DNA of 64,000 bases from Calycina herbarum (taxonomy: Eukaryota > Ascomycota > Leotiomycetes > Helotiales > Pezizellaceae): assembly GCA_001414485.1 (NCBI GenBank), contig LLEY01000096.1:124001-188000 (forward strand). The letters run 5' to 3'. The position numbers were made by a program, and so were the translations under genes. A model generated the notes under the pieces. It made no database searches. It saw only the letters and a program-made list of their open reading frames with translations, and was not told the DNA's origin. The number at the start of each line of letters is the position of its first letter. The stretch's first letter is position 1. Positions 23,133 to 35,358 of this stretch are shown here, in pieces.

Positions 23133-24728
23133 TTATCTGATATCCAATTGAAAAGGTTTAAATCGACCCCCAATAGTAGCACACCTAGGACACTTCCTCC
23201 TCGCACCTTGTTCCGCCATAAGAACATCAACACAAGCTTGACAAATCCCACAAATACACTCCGTGCAAGCGTAGGACTCTTTCAGCAGTGAGACGCCCTG
23301 ACAAGCAGCGCAATATATTTGTATACTCTGAGATGAGAAACTTGGTGACGAATCGGAGAGACCACGATTGTCAATGTGGAACATATCTCCGCTCTCTCCA
23401 CTTTCCACCGAGGGAAAGGGTTCAGGTGCGTCGGGCATGTATGATGGCGGGGTCAAAGCTTGCTGGAGAGGTGAAGCTTGATATCCTTGAAAGTGGGATG
23501 CTGAAAAAGGGGGTAGTGATGCCCGGTTGACGGATATTGGAGATGGAGGAACCTATCTGGTTAGTATTAATTTTCCGGAATGGAGGAGGAAAAACTTACT
23601 GGGGTCCTATCTTCATCAACATCTTCCGTAGCAGATGTAGCAGCATCAATTAAATCCTCCCATCTTTTTCCATAAGCAGCGGACAATCCGCTTGAAGGTT
23701 CAGCTGAAAAAGCTTTCCTGTCATAGCTCATTCGTCTCAAGTGTGCAGCATTCTCACGAGATTTTTGCCTCTTATGTTGAGGTTCTCTTGCACGTTTTGA
23801 TAATGACTGTTTCCGTGGCCGACTAGCTCCGGGCCGATGAATTGGCGGCAAAGTAGATGATCTACCAGGAGGTGAGTTATTTAAGATGGACGGGAGAAGT
23901 TCTCTTCGTCGGTGCGGATTGAGATGTGAGTAGGGTTCGCTTGTGGGCTCAATATGGTTGTTGTGCAAAGGAGGTAACTCAATAGAGGAGCGCATGGCTT
24001 GTTTGTGCGCCTCGGTGTCAGACATCCAGTCCTGTGAACGATTGATAAGTGACAAGACGTCAATTTCTTCGTAATTGAGATAACGCACCGTCTCTGAGTC
24101 CCAGTCCGGTTCCAATTTGTGAGCATGTAGTTGAGCTAGGGCGGCCGCAGCACTAGCGGCTGGGAGCATCGAGTTGGACTGGAGGTCGTCCAGGTTTCTG
24201 GTAGGTGTGTTGCGGGTACTTGAATCGTCGCCATAATAACTATGTCGGTCGTTTCCATAATCTAGAAGCTGTCAGTTGTGGTTCCATGGTGATTGAATGG
24301 ATTTCCTACTGTGTGGGCCGAGATTGGAGCTTGGGAGAGGAGGTCGTTCGGATGGCGGGGTATTGATCATGAGCTGGAAGCTCTCTTCGGTAGCTGGCAG
24401 CTTCGAAATGTAGTGCTCAGGGTGAGCTCGTCGTATATGCTCTTGCATCGACCGATATCGCTTTTCCTGCGCATCCAAAGTCCCTGTTACCACAATTGCA
24501 CGGGGAAAAAGCAGAGAGGAGTAGAGCTGCAGAACTCAAGAGGGGTAAAGCACGACGCAGCAGAGTAGAGACACTCACGCCGAGGCAACGTTTGCGACAG
24601 CTCGAGCCATCTTGATTTCGCAATGGACAGACAACTTCATTATTGGCGTCCGAGACGGAGAAGGACGAGGTTAAAGATGATCTCGGTGGCATGGTCATCA
24701 ACGTTGAGGTGGTTTGGGACCCCACCAT
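23133..24728 (-). CDS. Conserved fungal protein with zinc-finger-like N-terminus and RING-like C-terminus
   Basis: Function unknown. Four exons: 24728-24579, 24466-24310, 24261-23600 and 23552-23133, giving 462 aa; starting at the ATG at 24692 (MPPRSS) instead gives 450 aa. Introns are 112, 48 and 47 nt. The N-terminal part has VVCPLRNQDGSSCRKRCLG, then RSMQEHIRRAHPEHYISKL, a C..C..H..H pattern split by intron 1. The middle is disordered and basic (SLSKRAREPQHKRQKS) and contains KRWEDLIDAATSATED. The last 60 residues hold a RING-like cysteine pattern: IYCAAC, ACTECICGICQAC, and KCPRCATIGGRF. Both zinc motifs and the ATEDVDEDRTPV segment look conserved enough for a real gene. A nuclear or ubiquitin-related role is possible but not shown. 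Confidence 0.8.
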
Positions 24729-26143
24729 GCCCTAGATTAGATAGAGGTCGCAATCGCAATCGCACGCACGGGAGAGCTCAATCGAGGGGTAATGGCGAAG
24801 TGAGAGACGAAGGCAGCGCAGCGCATGCAGTTGTGTTCGTGTTGAAGTCGTTGATAGCAGGCGGTGGAATGAAGCTTTCGGAAGGGCGCACTGAGGGGCG
24901 TAGATACTGACACTGACTTGGTGAAAATCCCGAGTAATGTGGCAGCGAGTAAGGTGTGGTGTGTGAGGGTGAAGCGTTGTGTGGAAGCTATGGTTGGCAG
25001 CTTCCCACAGTCTCGTTTCGGAGGTGTTCCAGGGCCGAGAATGTGAGGGGAGGGGCAAGTCAAGGGGAGTTATTCGGCTAAGAGCAGGTGTTAGGGGGAG
25101 CTGGGAGCTGGAAGCTGGGAGCTGTTGGTGACCACTGAAGGGGAAGAGCTCAATGCGACGATTGCTATTCGCTTTCAGGAGGAGCTACCTGGTAGCATCC
25201 TGGGAGACAATGGTTCATTGTTGACTTCGGTACTTGTAGCCCTAACAATGGGCTTGGGAAGGGAAAAGAGTGGGAGAGTGCAGCTATTATTTGTTCGTCC
25301 ACCAACACTAATTGGCAGAAGTTAGGGGCGGAGAGGAGAAGCTGATCTGATCTGACCTGATCCGGCTGAAGACCTGCGCTGGCAGATCGACCTGGAGGAT
25401 GCTTGACTGGCCTAGAGATCGTGATGGGTTGGATTGGTTGCAAGCCTTTTTTCCGCCGGCCAGAGCATTGCGCGGCAAACGACTCGTAATGCTCTCCTGC
25501 TAAGCTTCTCAAGCTTCTCAAGCTTCAGGCGGCGCGAAAGCCTGAAGGAGCTCCGAACTGCCTGTCTCGAGATACTTTATCACTGGATAAAGGTTCAAGC
25601 TACCTATCCGGGTACGGAAGGTGGTTGAGTTGCAATACAGCAGGTAGGTAGGTGTAGGTGTAGGGTACTCCGGCAAATATCGTGTTCGCGACGCTACTGC
25701 ACTCCCCCTCGCACTGGAACTAGCACAATTCAGGGTTGAATACGGAGGGTAGGTAACTGATCCAAAACTTCTACCACAACGGTGCTAGAAGTTTCAGTCA
25801 ACCGTCTGAATTCTCCCTTATTTTTAGATCAGGCCACTGGAACTGTTCTACAAAGTTGTCATAACGAACCCCGTTAGTGCCGTTTTGGTCGTTTCTCCAA
25901 TCGCAAGCTCCCTCCCCTCCACAGGCTGTCCCGCGGCTGTAGCCTCGCCTGTAAAAAACCAAAAATTTCCCCCAACACCACCAACTTCGAGTCATTCACT
26001 CATCCTCCACCACCAAACACAACATCTTCTGCCGTGCAGCGCAGCACATCCGCAGACCTAGATGTCAATCCTACACATCCACCGGTAGCACGAAAACATC
26101 ACCAACCCCTCCTTCGCGACCACAATCCCCCACCTCAATCGCG
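24729..26143. other. Divergent upstream region
   Basis: 1.4 kb between the zinc-binding protein gene and RPC6. It contains short tandem motifs (GGAGCTG-type near 25100, AAGCTTCTC copies near 25505, GTAGGTGTAG near 25645). No convincing gene; open frames on both strands lack content. Confidence 0.5.
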
Positions 26144-27328
26144 ATGGCGTCCAGCAGTCGGGCTGGGGCCAAAGGTCCTGTGAGTGAAACCAAACGGCAG
26201 GCAAATGCCATATACGACTACTGTCTCCAGAAGATCAGCGAAGACGACCATAGTGTTGGCATCGAATTGGTTTTCCGTCAGGAAGAACTCCTAGCAACCG
26301 ATATCTTCCCAGACAAAGATCTCAACGACTTCCTCAATGCCGTACAAAGTCTGCTAGACGACCGACGATTCAAAGCTGTTCAAGACATGGAAGGATTGGG
26401 CTGGAGAATTCGGACAGCGGAGGAGGCCAAAAAGTAAGTTTTTTTCCAATCCCGAAAGACGTCTCCAACCTATCGAGAAATGCGAGACTAATCCTTTCCC
26501 AGATATCTCGATCTTTTGGCCTTGACCCACGAACACGAGATTGTCTATTCATACATCGATGAAGCCGGCACAGAAGGAATCTGGCAGCGAAATATCAAGA
26601 ACAAATCCGGCGTTCACGAAACCAACCTGACCAAAATCTGCGACAAACTGAAAAACCTGGGCTACATAGAACGTCTGTTTTCCGTCCAGCACAAGAATCA
26701 GATCCAATGGATCAAGAAGAACGTCAAGGCCAGTGAGCGGGTTGTAGGCGGAGCATGGCACACAGATGGCGACCTAGACACAGTTTTCGTCTCGACCATC
26801 TGCACTGTAATTATGAGATACCTCAAAAGACATACCTTTTACGTTTCCGGTACAGCTTTGAAGGCACCGAGAAAGGTCATCAAGAGAAGCATGCCATACC
26901 CACCACCCAAAGGCAAAGGCAATCAGCTCGACATCGAGGATAGCGAAAAGGCGAGGCGCATCAGAGAATACGACTCCAGCTTACCTATGCCTCCCAATTT
27001 CGATCGATATCCCTCTCTTCCGGAGATTACAAAACATGTATTGGATCTGAAGATCAGTAAGGAGACGGTTCTTACGACCAAGGAGATCAAACAACTACTC
27101 GACATCATGATCCTCGATGGTGACATAGAGATGGTCATTGGTGGAGCTAGAGATGGGAAGTTTGGATACAAGGCTACGAGAAAGGCATTGAGGATGGAAA
27201 AGAGAATTGATGTTGCAAGTGTCTTTAACGAGGCACCTTGTGGCCGCTGCCCCGTCTTTGATATCTGCGAAGAAGGCGGACCCGTGGCACCAAGCAGCTG
27301 TCAATATCTTCAGGAATGGCTCGCGTAA
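26144..27328 (+). CDS. rpc6: RNA polymerase III subunit Rpc34/RPC6
   Basis: Subunit of the Pol III-specific subcomplex that contacts TFIIIB and helps open promoters. Exons 26144-26433 and 26503-27328 (69-nt intron, GTAAGT..CCCAG) give 371 aa. The N-terminal half has winged-helix segments (EIVYSYIDEAGTEGIWQRNI, LTKICDKLKNLGYIERLFSV). A conserved centre follows: SERVVGGAWHTDGDLDTVFV. Near the end lie the cysteines of the family's iron-sulfur cluster: CGRCPVFDIC, then a Cys in PSSCQYLQEWL. Length fits other fungal Rpc34 proteins. The start ATG precedes MASSSRAGAKGP, an ordinary disordered leader. Confidence 0.93.
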
Positions 27329-27667
27329 GTGATGGGTGGGATGGTTATATTTGATTTTTCAACTGCATAGCGTGAATGGCTCTGGAGTTTTAGGGCGGTG
27401 ATACCAAAAGGCTTTGCAATATACCAAGGTTCTGCGATTTGGGCATGGAAAAGTAGTCTTGTTACTAGAAAATCGGGCAATACAATCACAAAAATATCAC
27501 AAGAAGCTGGTTCATTTCATGTAGTGGGGTTGCAAAGTAGTATCATTGCTATCATCATGAACTTTTTCGTCCCCTTGCCCCTCGCCCTGCTAAAGCATTT
27601 CGATATTGATTCGAGATACGCTTCTCACATGGCTCAAAGCAGATCAACAGCTACCAATGAAACCAAT
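27329..27667. other. Short region between converging genes
   Basis: 3' flanks of RPC6 and cyclophilin. Nothing else is seen. Confidence 0.4.
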
Positions 27668-27779
27668 TTACTCCTGTCCAGAGGCGACAATTGTTGGCTT
27701 CTTTTGGTAGTTGACCTTTCCGCTACCGCTGCCAGTGGCCTCGAGAGCCTTGACAACGTTCAAAGACGTCTCGTCAGCA

Positions 27780-27814
<35 letters not shown>

Positions 27815-28591
27815 GCTGGTGACAACTGTGGTGACAAAGAATTGGGAACCGTTGCTGTAGACAGGTTGTTAGAGTAATTGCGGAGGGGGTGTGGTAGAGC
27901 TTACGTGTTTGGTCCGGCATTGGCCATGGAGAGGAGTCCTGGCTTGGTGTGGGCCTTCTTGAAGTTCTCGTCGGCAAACTTCTCGCCGTAGATGGACTTG
28001 CCACCGGTACCCTAGATTGCCATCAGCATTGGTTTGTGAGGTTGTGGATGATGGAGACGTACGTTGCCACGGGTGAAGTCACCACCCTGAAGCATGAATT
28101 GAGGGATGATGCGGTGGAAGGAAGATCCAGCATATCCGAAGCCCTTCTCACCAGTGCAGAGAGCACGGAAGTTCTCGGCGGTCTTTGGGACTACGTCATC
28201 GTAAAGGAGGAAGTTGATACGGCCGGATTGCTCTGTTCGAGGTTTGTGTTAGCTGTTGATCGGAGAATGGAGGGGTTCAGGAGGTGAGGTCAATGACGAC
28301 AGCTCGAGGAAATTAGCTGCCGTCAACATCGTGGAGCTAAAGAGCTGCGAGTGATGGCCAAACGATCGTGCCAATGCAGCAGTGATGGGTCGATGTTTGT
28401 TCTGATGGAATTGATGCCTCATGATGGACGTGAGGAGCTGAAGTGGGAATTTGCTTGCTTACCTTCAACCTTTGAAGTTGGCTTTCCGTCCGGGGTCATG
28501 ACTGGGCCCTCCCATGTAACGTCGAAGTAGCTGCGATGGTTAGCTGGAGGCAGAGAGGAGGGAGGGATGGAGCCTACGTTTTGATGGCCAT
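27668..28591 (-). CDS. Cyclophilin A-type peptidyl-prolyl isomerase
   Basis: Cytosolic prolyl isomerase and receptor of cyclosporin A. Five exons: 28591-28578, 28530-28463, 28232-28063, 28011-27905 and 27854-27668, giving 181 aa. The first exon is only 14 nt (MAIK plus two bases of Thr). Catalytic and ligand-binding motifs are intact: [15 protein letters not shown] with the catalytic Arg, the NGSQFFVTT strand, and [10 protein letters not shown] with the Trp that contacts cyclosporin. The insertion after the N-terminal strands ([19 protein letters not shown]) is typical of fungal members. The gene closely matches the single-domain cytosolic form; I see no signal or transit peptide. It converges with RPC6. 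Confidence 0.94.
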
Positions 28592-31500
28592 ATTTACGGT
28601 TGATGCGTGGAATTGTCTTGTGTGTTGTTGAGTGAAGGATTTTGCGATGGAGGAGGGGAAATGGAAGTGGGGTTGTCTGAAGAGCAGCCCCGCCATGTTG
28701 GAGCTAGTGGCGTTAGCGCAAAACCCGAATGTTGGCTGGAGTTGGTGCAAATGGACGAATCGAAGTGGAGAGAGCGAGGGAAGGGGACGGGGGGCTGCGG
28801 CTGCTCATGGTGAATGAGGGGTTGTTGAGTTGTTGAGGGATGGGGGTGAGAGGGCGAGGGCGAGGGGGAGCGGGCAAGCTTGCATTGCAGATGAAAGGAG
28901 AGGGATGCATCGGCTAGATCTCCAACGAGAGAGCGGAAGAGAGCAGCGGCAGCAGCAGCAGCGCAGCAGCGAGATTCCAAGCCAGGAAACAGGCTCGCAG
29001 CGACGCAGCAAGAAGCAAGAAGCAAGAAGCAAGTTGCGAAGAGCCGGCGTGCTGACGGGGCGTAGCTTATGCCGTGCTTTAGGCCCAAGTACGCCTTTTC
29101 AGCACAGCACAGCTCAAAGTCGTTGGAGTGGAGAGTCCAACCCTCGGTCCAAAAATCGCTCATTCAGCGAGCAGGCAGTCAGGATCATCGAGCTGCTCTG
29201 TTCAGAGGGATCTCAAGTTGGACAGGACAGGACAAGACAGGGCACAAGCCGATCCTCCAGCTTGCCGTATGCCTTCACAGCCTGCATGATGCCTCAAATC
29301 CGACCTCTTCCGACCTCTCCTGAGGGAGTGATCCCACCGCGTCATGCAACCCATCATCAAAGCTCTCGACTTGGGCGAACGGAGCTCCCAGCCTGCAGCA
29401 TTGTGTGATGGAGTGTGATGGAGGTGGAGTGTAGGTAGTGTACTGTACGTACCTGGAAGAGCTTGGGAAGCTTGATTGTTGATTAGGAAGGCTGGGAAGA
29501 GCGAAATTACCACTCCTTAAAATACAATTGAATACAGAAGAACGAATTGAAGGTTCAGTCAAAGAACAGTTGATGTTGGTACAGAGGTTGGATGTTGACT
29601 TGATGGACAGAAGCTCTCATGGCTTTGAAAATTTCTTGAATAAGGGGTGAGAGTCTGTGAGCTACAGGGGTGAGCTTAGCTTGGCACCTGGAAACTGTTG
29701 ACATTTCCATCATCTTCTACCCCGAGCTGGGGACTTTCAATCATTTTGATGATTCATTCGAGAGTTTGCTACTTATATATATATGCACCAGCTTCATATT
29801 AAGCTAACAACCCATTTGGTATTTATGAGAAGCATGATCCGCAGGAGTTTGGGCTCACGTGATTCCACGTGGGCCACCCCTCTAAGTTATTCAGTCGATA
29901 ACTATTCCCTTGCTTGAGAGAGCCTTATATCATAGTATGTCTTGGGATATGATTGTTTCTCAATCAAGCTTGGTTGCCGCGGGTCTTATGATCTTGGGTA
30001 TCACATGGATTCAGCCTTGACTTCTCACTCAACCTGGAAGTCCCAAATTCTCTTATTTGGTATTCAGATGAGAAACTGTACGAGAAGAGAAAGCGAAGTA
30101 AAGCCGTATAACCGATTACTTCTCTCCCTACCCATACAAGTTAGTCTGATTGTTTAGAAACAAACAAGTGCGAAACATTTGCCTCTCTTACCAGTAGTAA
30201 GTCTTGGTATTTTGCCTCGCTTATAAGATTCAAAGTCCTGTAACCATCTCATGGTCTTTAGCCAGTTTCAATCCGTTGCCTCATATTGGAATTTCGATCA
30301 TAAGGAGGTCCTAGGCGACAGACAGCTTGGTTGTGAATTCCCCCAGCTTTCACTTCTTAATTCTGCTGCCAATTTCCTATGGCAACGGTCTAGAGAGACT
30401 TCAGACGCGGTTGATTCGCCTTGACTTCTTGATTTGTTTATGCCAAGTCCACTTGAACAGATCTTTCCCCAACTTCCCCGAACTTCGGACTTTGTGAACA
30501 AGGAGAGACTGTAAGTCAGTAGTACTCCGTAACGCCGTAAAACCGCCCTTGTTTCGTGCTGAAGAAGAGAAACCGGGTTGTAATTAAGCTTATTTAAACG
30601 TCTGGATGATAAAATAAAATACTCATTGAAGCCGTGGTGAAAAGATTCAATCATGTCTTTTGGATTGCACAACTATTGAAGTCGCATCAAGTTGTAATCA
30701 AGTTGTGATCAAGTTGTGATGAATCAATTTTATGTTCTCACCAAGGAAGAATATGGTGCCGCTTTTTCCATCAGCCCGGTAAATGTTTCCATTTCTTGTT
30801 TCATCGATATCCCGATCTGGCACCTGATTCGCTCGGCAGACATTTCGAGATCGACGCAGATCACCCTGACGACGTAATTGGACATCTGCAACGTGATAAC
30901 TTTAGACAGCTGCAGAATACACTTGTAGAGAATCGCATTTGGACACTTCCAAGAAGATTCCAAGAGTTCTTCTACGCGGGGTCTTTATGCTCAAACTCTC
31001 AGTGCTAAATCCGGGACATGATTGCCGCTTGACTGGGGCTGCGAGTTCCCTAGTACCCTACCGATATCAAAGTCCAAGAGTGAAGGGAGAGAGAGGTTGT
31101 TGGTTTGTATTTTTGTCACCACCACCAACACAGTAACAATGGAAGAAAATTACGTAGATTGAACGCAGCTTAGAAGTAGAAATGAATGAGCGTATTAAAA
31201 ATACCAACACAGTCAGCCACAAGAAGGAATCTTCAGGTAAGTAAGGTAAAGACGAGGAAGTCGTTAGCGAGAACAAGGGTTGCTTCGGCTCCACTCACCC
31301 CCGGATAGCCAGGAGTCACGAAGCAAGAACTACGTCCAAGTTCCTTCCCCACCAAAGAGATCGAGAGGCTCGCCCGCCACGTTTTCTTGGGATGTTCCAA
31401 CATCCGGTAACACATGCCTTCTCTCTTCGCCCTTCCTCAGCTTAACATTCGTACAAATACCTTACTAGTACACTCAGCTTCTCTCAAGACATCTACTCGT

Positions 31501-31880
31501 ACTCGTACAATACTGCCATTGAGTTGCTCCTCTTCCACCACGCTACAACACATCTATCTACCTACCTACATACACCCTCACAGCAACCCTCGCTGCAACA
31601 TGCCCAAATCGGCCATGTAGCACAAGCTCTCAACAATCACAGATACATTCAAATCGTCCTCAACCGCCTCGTGTTCCAGCCTACCACCGCATAGACGTGT
31701 CGGAAGCCCGCATACGACAACTTGGCATGACAGTTCCTCCAACACCGAAAATCGGATCCCAGGCTAGGCACTCTTGACCCAATTGCCATCTACCTCTCCT
31801 CACCTCTACCACCTTTCTTTTCCTACCACATATTATGACCTTTACGAATCTCCTTCATCATCTCAATCAAAACTTTCAAG
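28592..31880. other. Gene-poor upstream region
   Basis: 3.3 kb between the divergent cyclophilin and metallo-beta-lactamase-like genes. It contains a CAG-rich run near 28945-28970, AGAAGCA copies near 29005-29030, and two CACGTG boxes (listed separately). A 189-codon minus frame at 28594-29163 overlaps the cyclophilin leader and is compositionally simple. A plus frame near 30719-30880 starts MNQFYVLTKEEYGAAFS but soon ends. Neither is annotated as a gene. Confidence 0.5.
29856..29871. promoter_or_regulatory. Two CACGTG boxes one helical turn apart
   Basis: CACGTG at 29856-29861 and again at 29866-29871, a 10-bp centre spacing, so both face the same side of the helix. CACGTG is bound by fungal bHLH factors such as Cbf1/CpcB-type or Pho4-like proteins. 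The sites are 1.27 kb upstream of cyclophilin and 2 kb upstream of the metallo-beta-lactamase-like gene. Which gene they serve is unknown. Confidence 0.4.
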
Positions 31881-32948
31881 ATGTCTCTGACAGTTAAGCA
31901 TCTCAATTCAGATGCTTCCTTCCTCCTCACCCTCGAACCTATTTCACATTTCCCTCCAACCCCCGGCTACTCTAACCGAAAGTTCACTATTCTCCTCGAT
32001 CCTTGGATTTCGGGACCGTCGACAATATGGCATTCCAAATTCTCCATCTCAACTCAAAGCGTGCCAGCATGCATCTCATCGTTAGCGGAACTCCCTGAAC
32101 CAGATCTTATCATAATCAGCCAGGACAAAAGTGACCACTGTCATCGGGAGACCCTCACTCAGTTGCCGGCAAGCGGAGGAAAGACAATTATTCTGGCCGA
32201 ACCATCAGCCGCCAAAACCATTCGAGGATGGAAGTATTTCGATGCCGACAAGGTTGTCACACTACCAAAATGGGAAGACTCGTACCGAAGTCGCAAATCC
32301 CCCGCTATATATCGCTTCCCTATTCCTACGCCTACACCCTTCGGTCTAATGGGAGAAGTCACAATTGCATACCTGCAACAAAAAGCCGATCTCACTGGAC
32401 TTCACAGCGCAATTGGCATCACCTACCGTCCTCCAACCACCATCGAGCAATTCCTCCCTTTGACACCACCAGCCTCACCTCAATCCGGCACAAGTTCAAT
32501 ATTCTCAAACACACCCAGAGAACGTGCTTTGTCGGTTTTATTCTCACCACATGGATGCAATTACAAGACACTCTCACCTTATGTCAGTTCGCATCTAGTT
32601 GCCGAAGCAGCATTACCCCTCACCGCACTGCTTCATTGCTTCGATAAGATCACCAACTCGTGGTTTCTCGGAGGAAACATATGCAGTGGATTCCCAGGTG
32701 GATTGGAGATTGCACAGAACCTCTGTGCCAGAGTCTGGATCTCTGCACATGACGGCGACAAGATCACGAAAGGTTATGCGACGACCAAACTCGTGGTAAA
32801 GAAGTATGACAGGGAGGATGTCGAAAGCATAGTCAGTCCAAAAAGCGTACGGTTTCCGAAGCGGAAAGGTACAGAGGCAGTGGTACTGCAGCCCGGCGAA
32901 GAAAAATACCTGACTCAGGGGATGATGGACTTGTCAGCGGAATACTGA
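31881..32948 (+). CDS. Metallo-beta-lactamase-fold protein with altered metal motif
   Basis: Single exon of 355 aa. The fold is suggested by the start (TVKHLNSDASFLL, then ILLDPWISG near residues 38-45) and the strand LIIISQDKSDHCHRETL, as in UlaG-like members. In active enzymes that strand ends in HxHxDH. Here the first two metal-binding His positions are Ser80 and Asp82 (S-Q-D-K-S-D-H), with Asp85 and His86 kept. A later HGCNY (in FSPHGCNYKTL) and SAHDGDK could supply other ligands. Either metal binding has changed or the protein is not an active hydrolase. Ser/Pro-rich LTPPASPQSGTSS in the middle looks like a loop. ATG 31881 is the only sensible start. Confidence is good for the fold and low for activity. 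Confidence 0.8.
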   Translation: MSLTVKHLNSDASFLLTLEPISHFPPTPGYSNRKFTILLDPWISGPSTIWHSKFSISTQSVPACISSLAELPEPDLIIISQDKSDHCHRETLTQLPASGGKTIILAEPSAAKTIRGWKYFDADKVVTLPKWEDSYRSRKSPAIYRFPIPTPTPFGLMGEVTIAYLQQKADLTGLHSAIGITYRPPTTIEQFLPLTPPASPQSGTSSIFSNTPRERALSVLFSPHGCNYKTLSPYVSSHLVAEAALPLTALLHCFDKITNSWFLGGNICSGFPGGLEIAQNLCARVWISAHDGDKITKGYATTKLVVKKYDREDVESIVSPKSVRFPKRKGTEAVVLQPGEEKYLTQGMMDLSAEY

Positions 32949-34081
32949 GGGGGTTGAGGCCAACGAAGTAATGAAGAAGGACAACACTTTGATGCTCGAT
33001 GCTCGAGCAGTCCACTAATAATTGATCATGGAAAAGGACGGGTTTACGGATATGGAAAGGAGTTTTTTTTTTAAATATGATGACCTCGGAACGGTTCATT
33101 TCGGGGAAAGGGATATTTTGGTGTAAAACCAAAAATGGGGTGGAGTCATTCGTGATGAAAATTAGCATAGCGGGCGTTTTCTTTCTTTTTTCGCCTGCTG
33201 TGGGAGATACCATACTTGTTTTTTTTTCTTCTTTTCTCTTACTTTCTTCTTCCTGGTAACTTTTTTCTGAGATATAACGGGAAATTACGAAGGCGAAAGC
33301 GAACCGGCTTGCATATTCTTGTACAATTCTTCTCAATTTTTCATCTCCGAGGTTTCACGGAAGAAAATTGAACAACTTTGAATCATGAAAAAAATGTTTC
33401 ACGGAATTTATGACTTGGGTTTTGGTGATGTGGTGTTGTGATACTTGTGTCTTTTGTGTTTGACAGCGGGCTCGGCGGGGGGTTGGTGGTACCTTACCAT
33501 GTGGGTAAGGTTACTTTGTACTGGCGGGTACCTTGAGGAGCGGAAAGATGAAGGCTCTGGAACGTTGTGATTGTGACGATGCTTGGTGATGTTTGGTGAA
33601 GGAGGGGTCGGTCCACCCTCTGTTGCTAGTAGCTCTTACTCTACTTCAGTTATTTGCTCTCTCGCTCTCTCGTCGAGTCACTTACCCATATCGTAACTTT
33701 GGTTGGCGTTTTAATGCTATATTTGAAGATATGTCCACCCGTTTTGCATGGTATGTTTCTAGGCAATGGAGTATTACCTACGATTGAGAAGTTTGGGTTT
33801 GAAATAGTTCTATGCAAGATCAAACAAACTATCACATGAAAACAAGGAAGGGGTCAGTTCTTCATCCGCGACAGGATATTTTCAAGTGGACTTGTAGTTC
33901 AAGCGATGTAATTGAAATAGGAAGGAAAGTATGATACAGAAGTTCCTCTTGCCACCCTCCCCCCTACATTGGATGAGCTGCTAAAGCACCATTTATATAC
34001 CGTCCAACATGTTCTTTCCACCACACTTATCTAAAACCAAAATCTCTGCTTTTGGGAAGAGCTTCACGCGACGCCCCGTCA
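32949..34081. other. Region between converging genes
   Basis: 1.1 kb of 3' flanks with T-rich runs near 33065 and 33215. No gene is seen; open frames lack content. Confidence 0.4.
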
Positions 34082-35358
34082 TCAAGCTTTCATGGAATTC
34101 AAAATCTCCCTCACGCGAGCAAATTCAAGCTCAGCAAGTGTCTCCTCCCAAGCGCGTTCTCTAACCACCTTCCCCTCTGGAGTACTATAGATGATCTCGA
34201 AGTTAGCATTGCCCTTTCTAGAAGTAAGTTTGAGGAAACTAGGAAGAAAGGGGGTTGTGTGAGGAGGAAGTGAGATGTCTAGGAGGAAATAGAGTCTCAA
34301 TTCTCCCAAAACAACCCGAAAGAGGAAAAATAACTCGGAGAATACCCACTATAACAAAGCCGGGAATCTAAATTCGTATTAGCTCGAATCCAACTCCAAA
34401 TCTCGAGTCAAGGAAAAAGGAATGGGAGGACTTACGGATGAACCGTCCAGCTCATGAGAAAACACCCATGCGACTCCTTCCCCTGATTCACAACCGCATC
34501 CACAAAACAACTCGCACCAACCTCCTGCGTCCTCCCCAAAAGACCAAAGAGTTTCATCGCCACCTTTTGCACCGCCGAATTCGCGTCTCGATTTAGCTCT
34601 GTGCCTTTACACCATGCTGGATCTGCGAGGCTTACGATGACATCGTGGGCGGAGACGTAATCTACGAGATTCCAGAGGAACATTTGGCATAGCAGTTTGG
34701 AGGTGTTGTAGTTCTCGGCGGAAAAGGTCTTGGGGTTGTCGAGGGCGGGGAAGAGGGGGGAGGCTGTCTTTTGGGGGAAGGTGGCCATGAGGGTTAAGGC
34801 TGCGGAGGCGATGGTTAGGTGTGCTGGTGGACCGTTGGGGAGCTTTTTTGCTTTGAGGATGGGAAGCAGAAGTAGAGTTAGAAGGATTGTGGAGAGGTAG
34901 TTTATTTGAAACGTTTCCTCGTGTCCTGTGCTCTTGGTAGTGCCGAATTTTTGTTTCATTACTCCAGCGTTGAGGATTGCGATGTCGATTCTTGATAGTT
35001 CAGATTCGACACGACGAGCGAAGGCTTGGATGGAAGCATAGGAACTCATGTCCAGGTTCCAAACTTCGATGGTTGCTTTTGGGTGTAGTTTGCGGAGTTT
35101 AGAAGCAGCTGCTTCGCCTCGTTCGGGGGAGCGGACTGCAATGATGAGATGAGATAGTTTGAGGCCTAGGAGTTGGAGGGCTGCATGGTAACCAAGTCCT
35201 GTGTTTGCGCCGGTTACTATTGCGGTTTGGTCTGAGAGGTTGGTGTTGGGGGATGGCCAGTGGGGTTTGGCTTTGAATTGGTTATTGAAGAATACGTTTT
35301 CGGAGAAAAGCCCGAAGAATGGGAGTTTGGAAGGTTGAAGGTCTTTGGAACCGACCAT
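34082..35358 (-). CDS. Short-chain dehydrogenase/reductase (retinol-dehydrogenase-like)
   Basis: NAD(P)-dependent oxidoreductase of the classical SDR superfamily; substrate unknown. Three exons: 35358-34436, 34367-34350 (18 nt) and 34184-34082, giving 347 aa. The glycine-rich cofactor motif TGANTGLG is at residues 49-56, NAG at 130-132, the catalytic Ser strand in TIASAALTL, and YNTSK with Tyr217 and Lys221. The last exon restores the usual fungal ending: LLYTPEGKVVRERAWEETLAELEF. Its intron is 165 nt with branch TGCTAAC near the acceptor, longer than most introns here. Without the 18-nt exon (encoding FPALL plus split codons), the frame ends early, so I include it. Confidence 0.88.

Noticed and set aside
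28594..29163. 189-codon minus-strand open frame overlapping the cyclophilin leader
   Set aside because: Composition is simple (Ala/Ser/Pro/Leu runs), it shares the cyclophilin upstream region, and it has no domain or sensible splice pattern.
30719..31005. Possible small gene starting MNQFYVLTKEEYGAAFS with continuation HFEIDADHPDDVIGHLQRD
   Set aside because: No splice choice joins the two pieces in frame with conventional sites, and no family is recognised.
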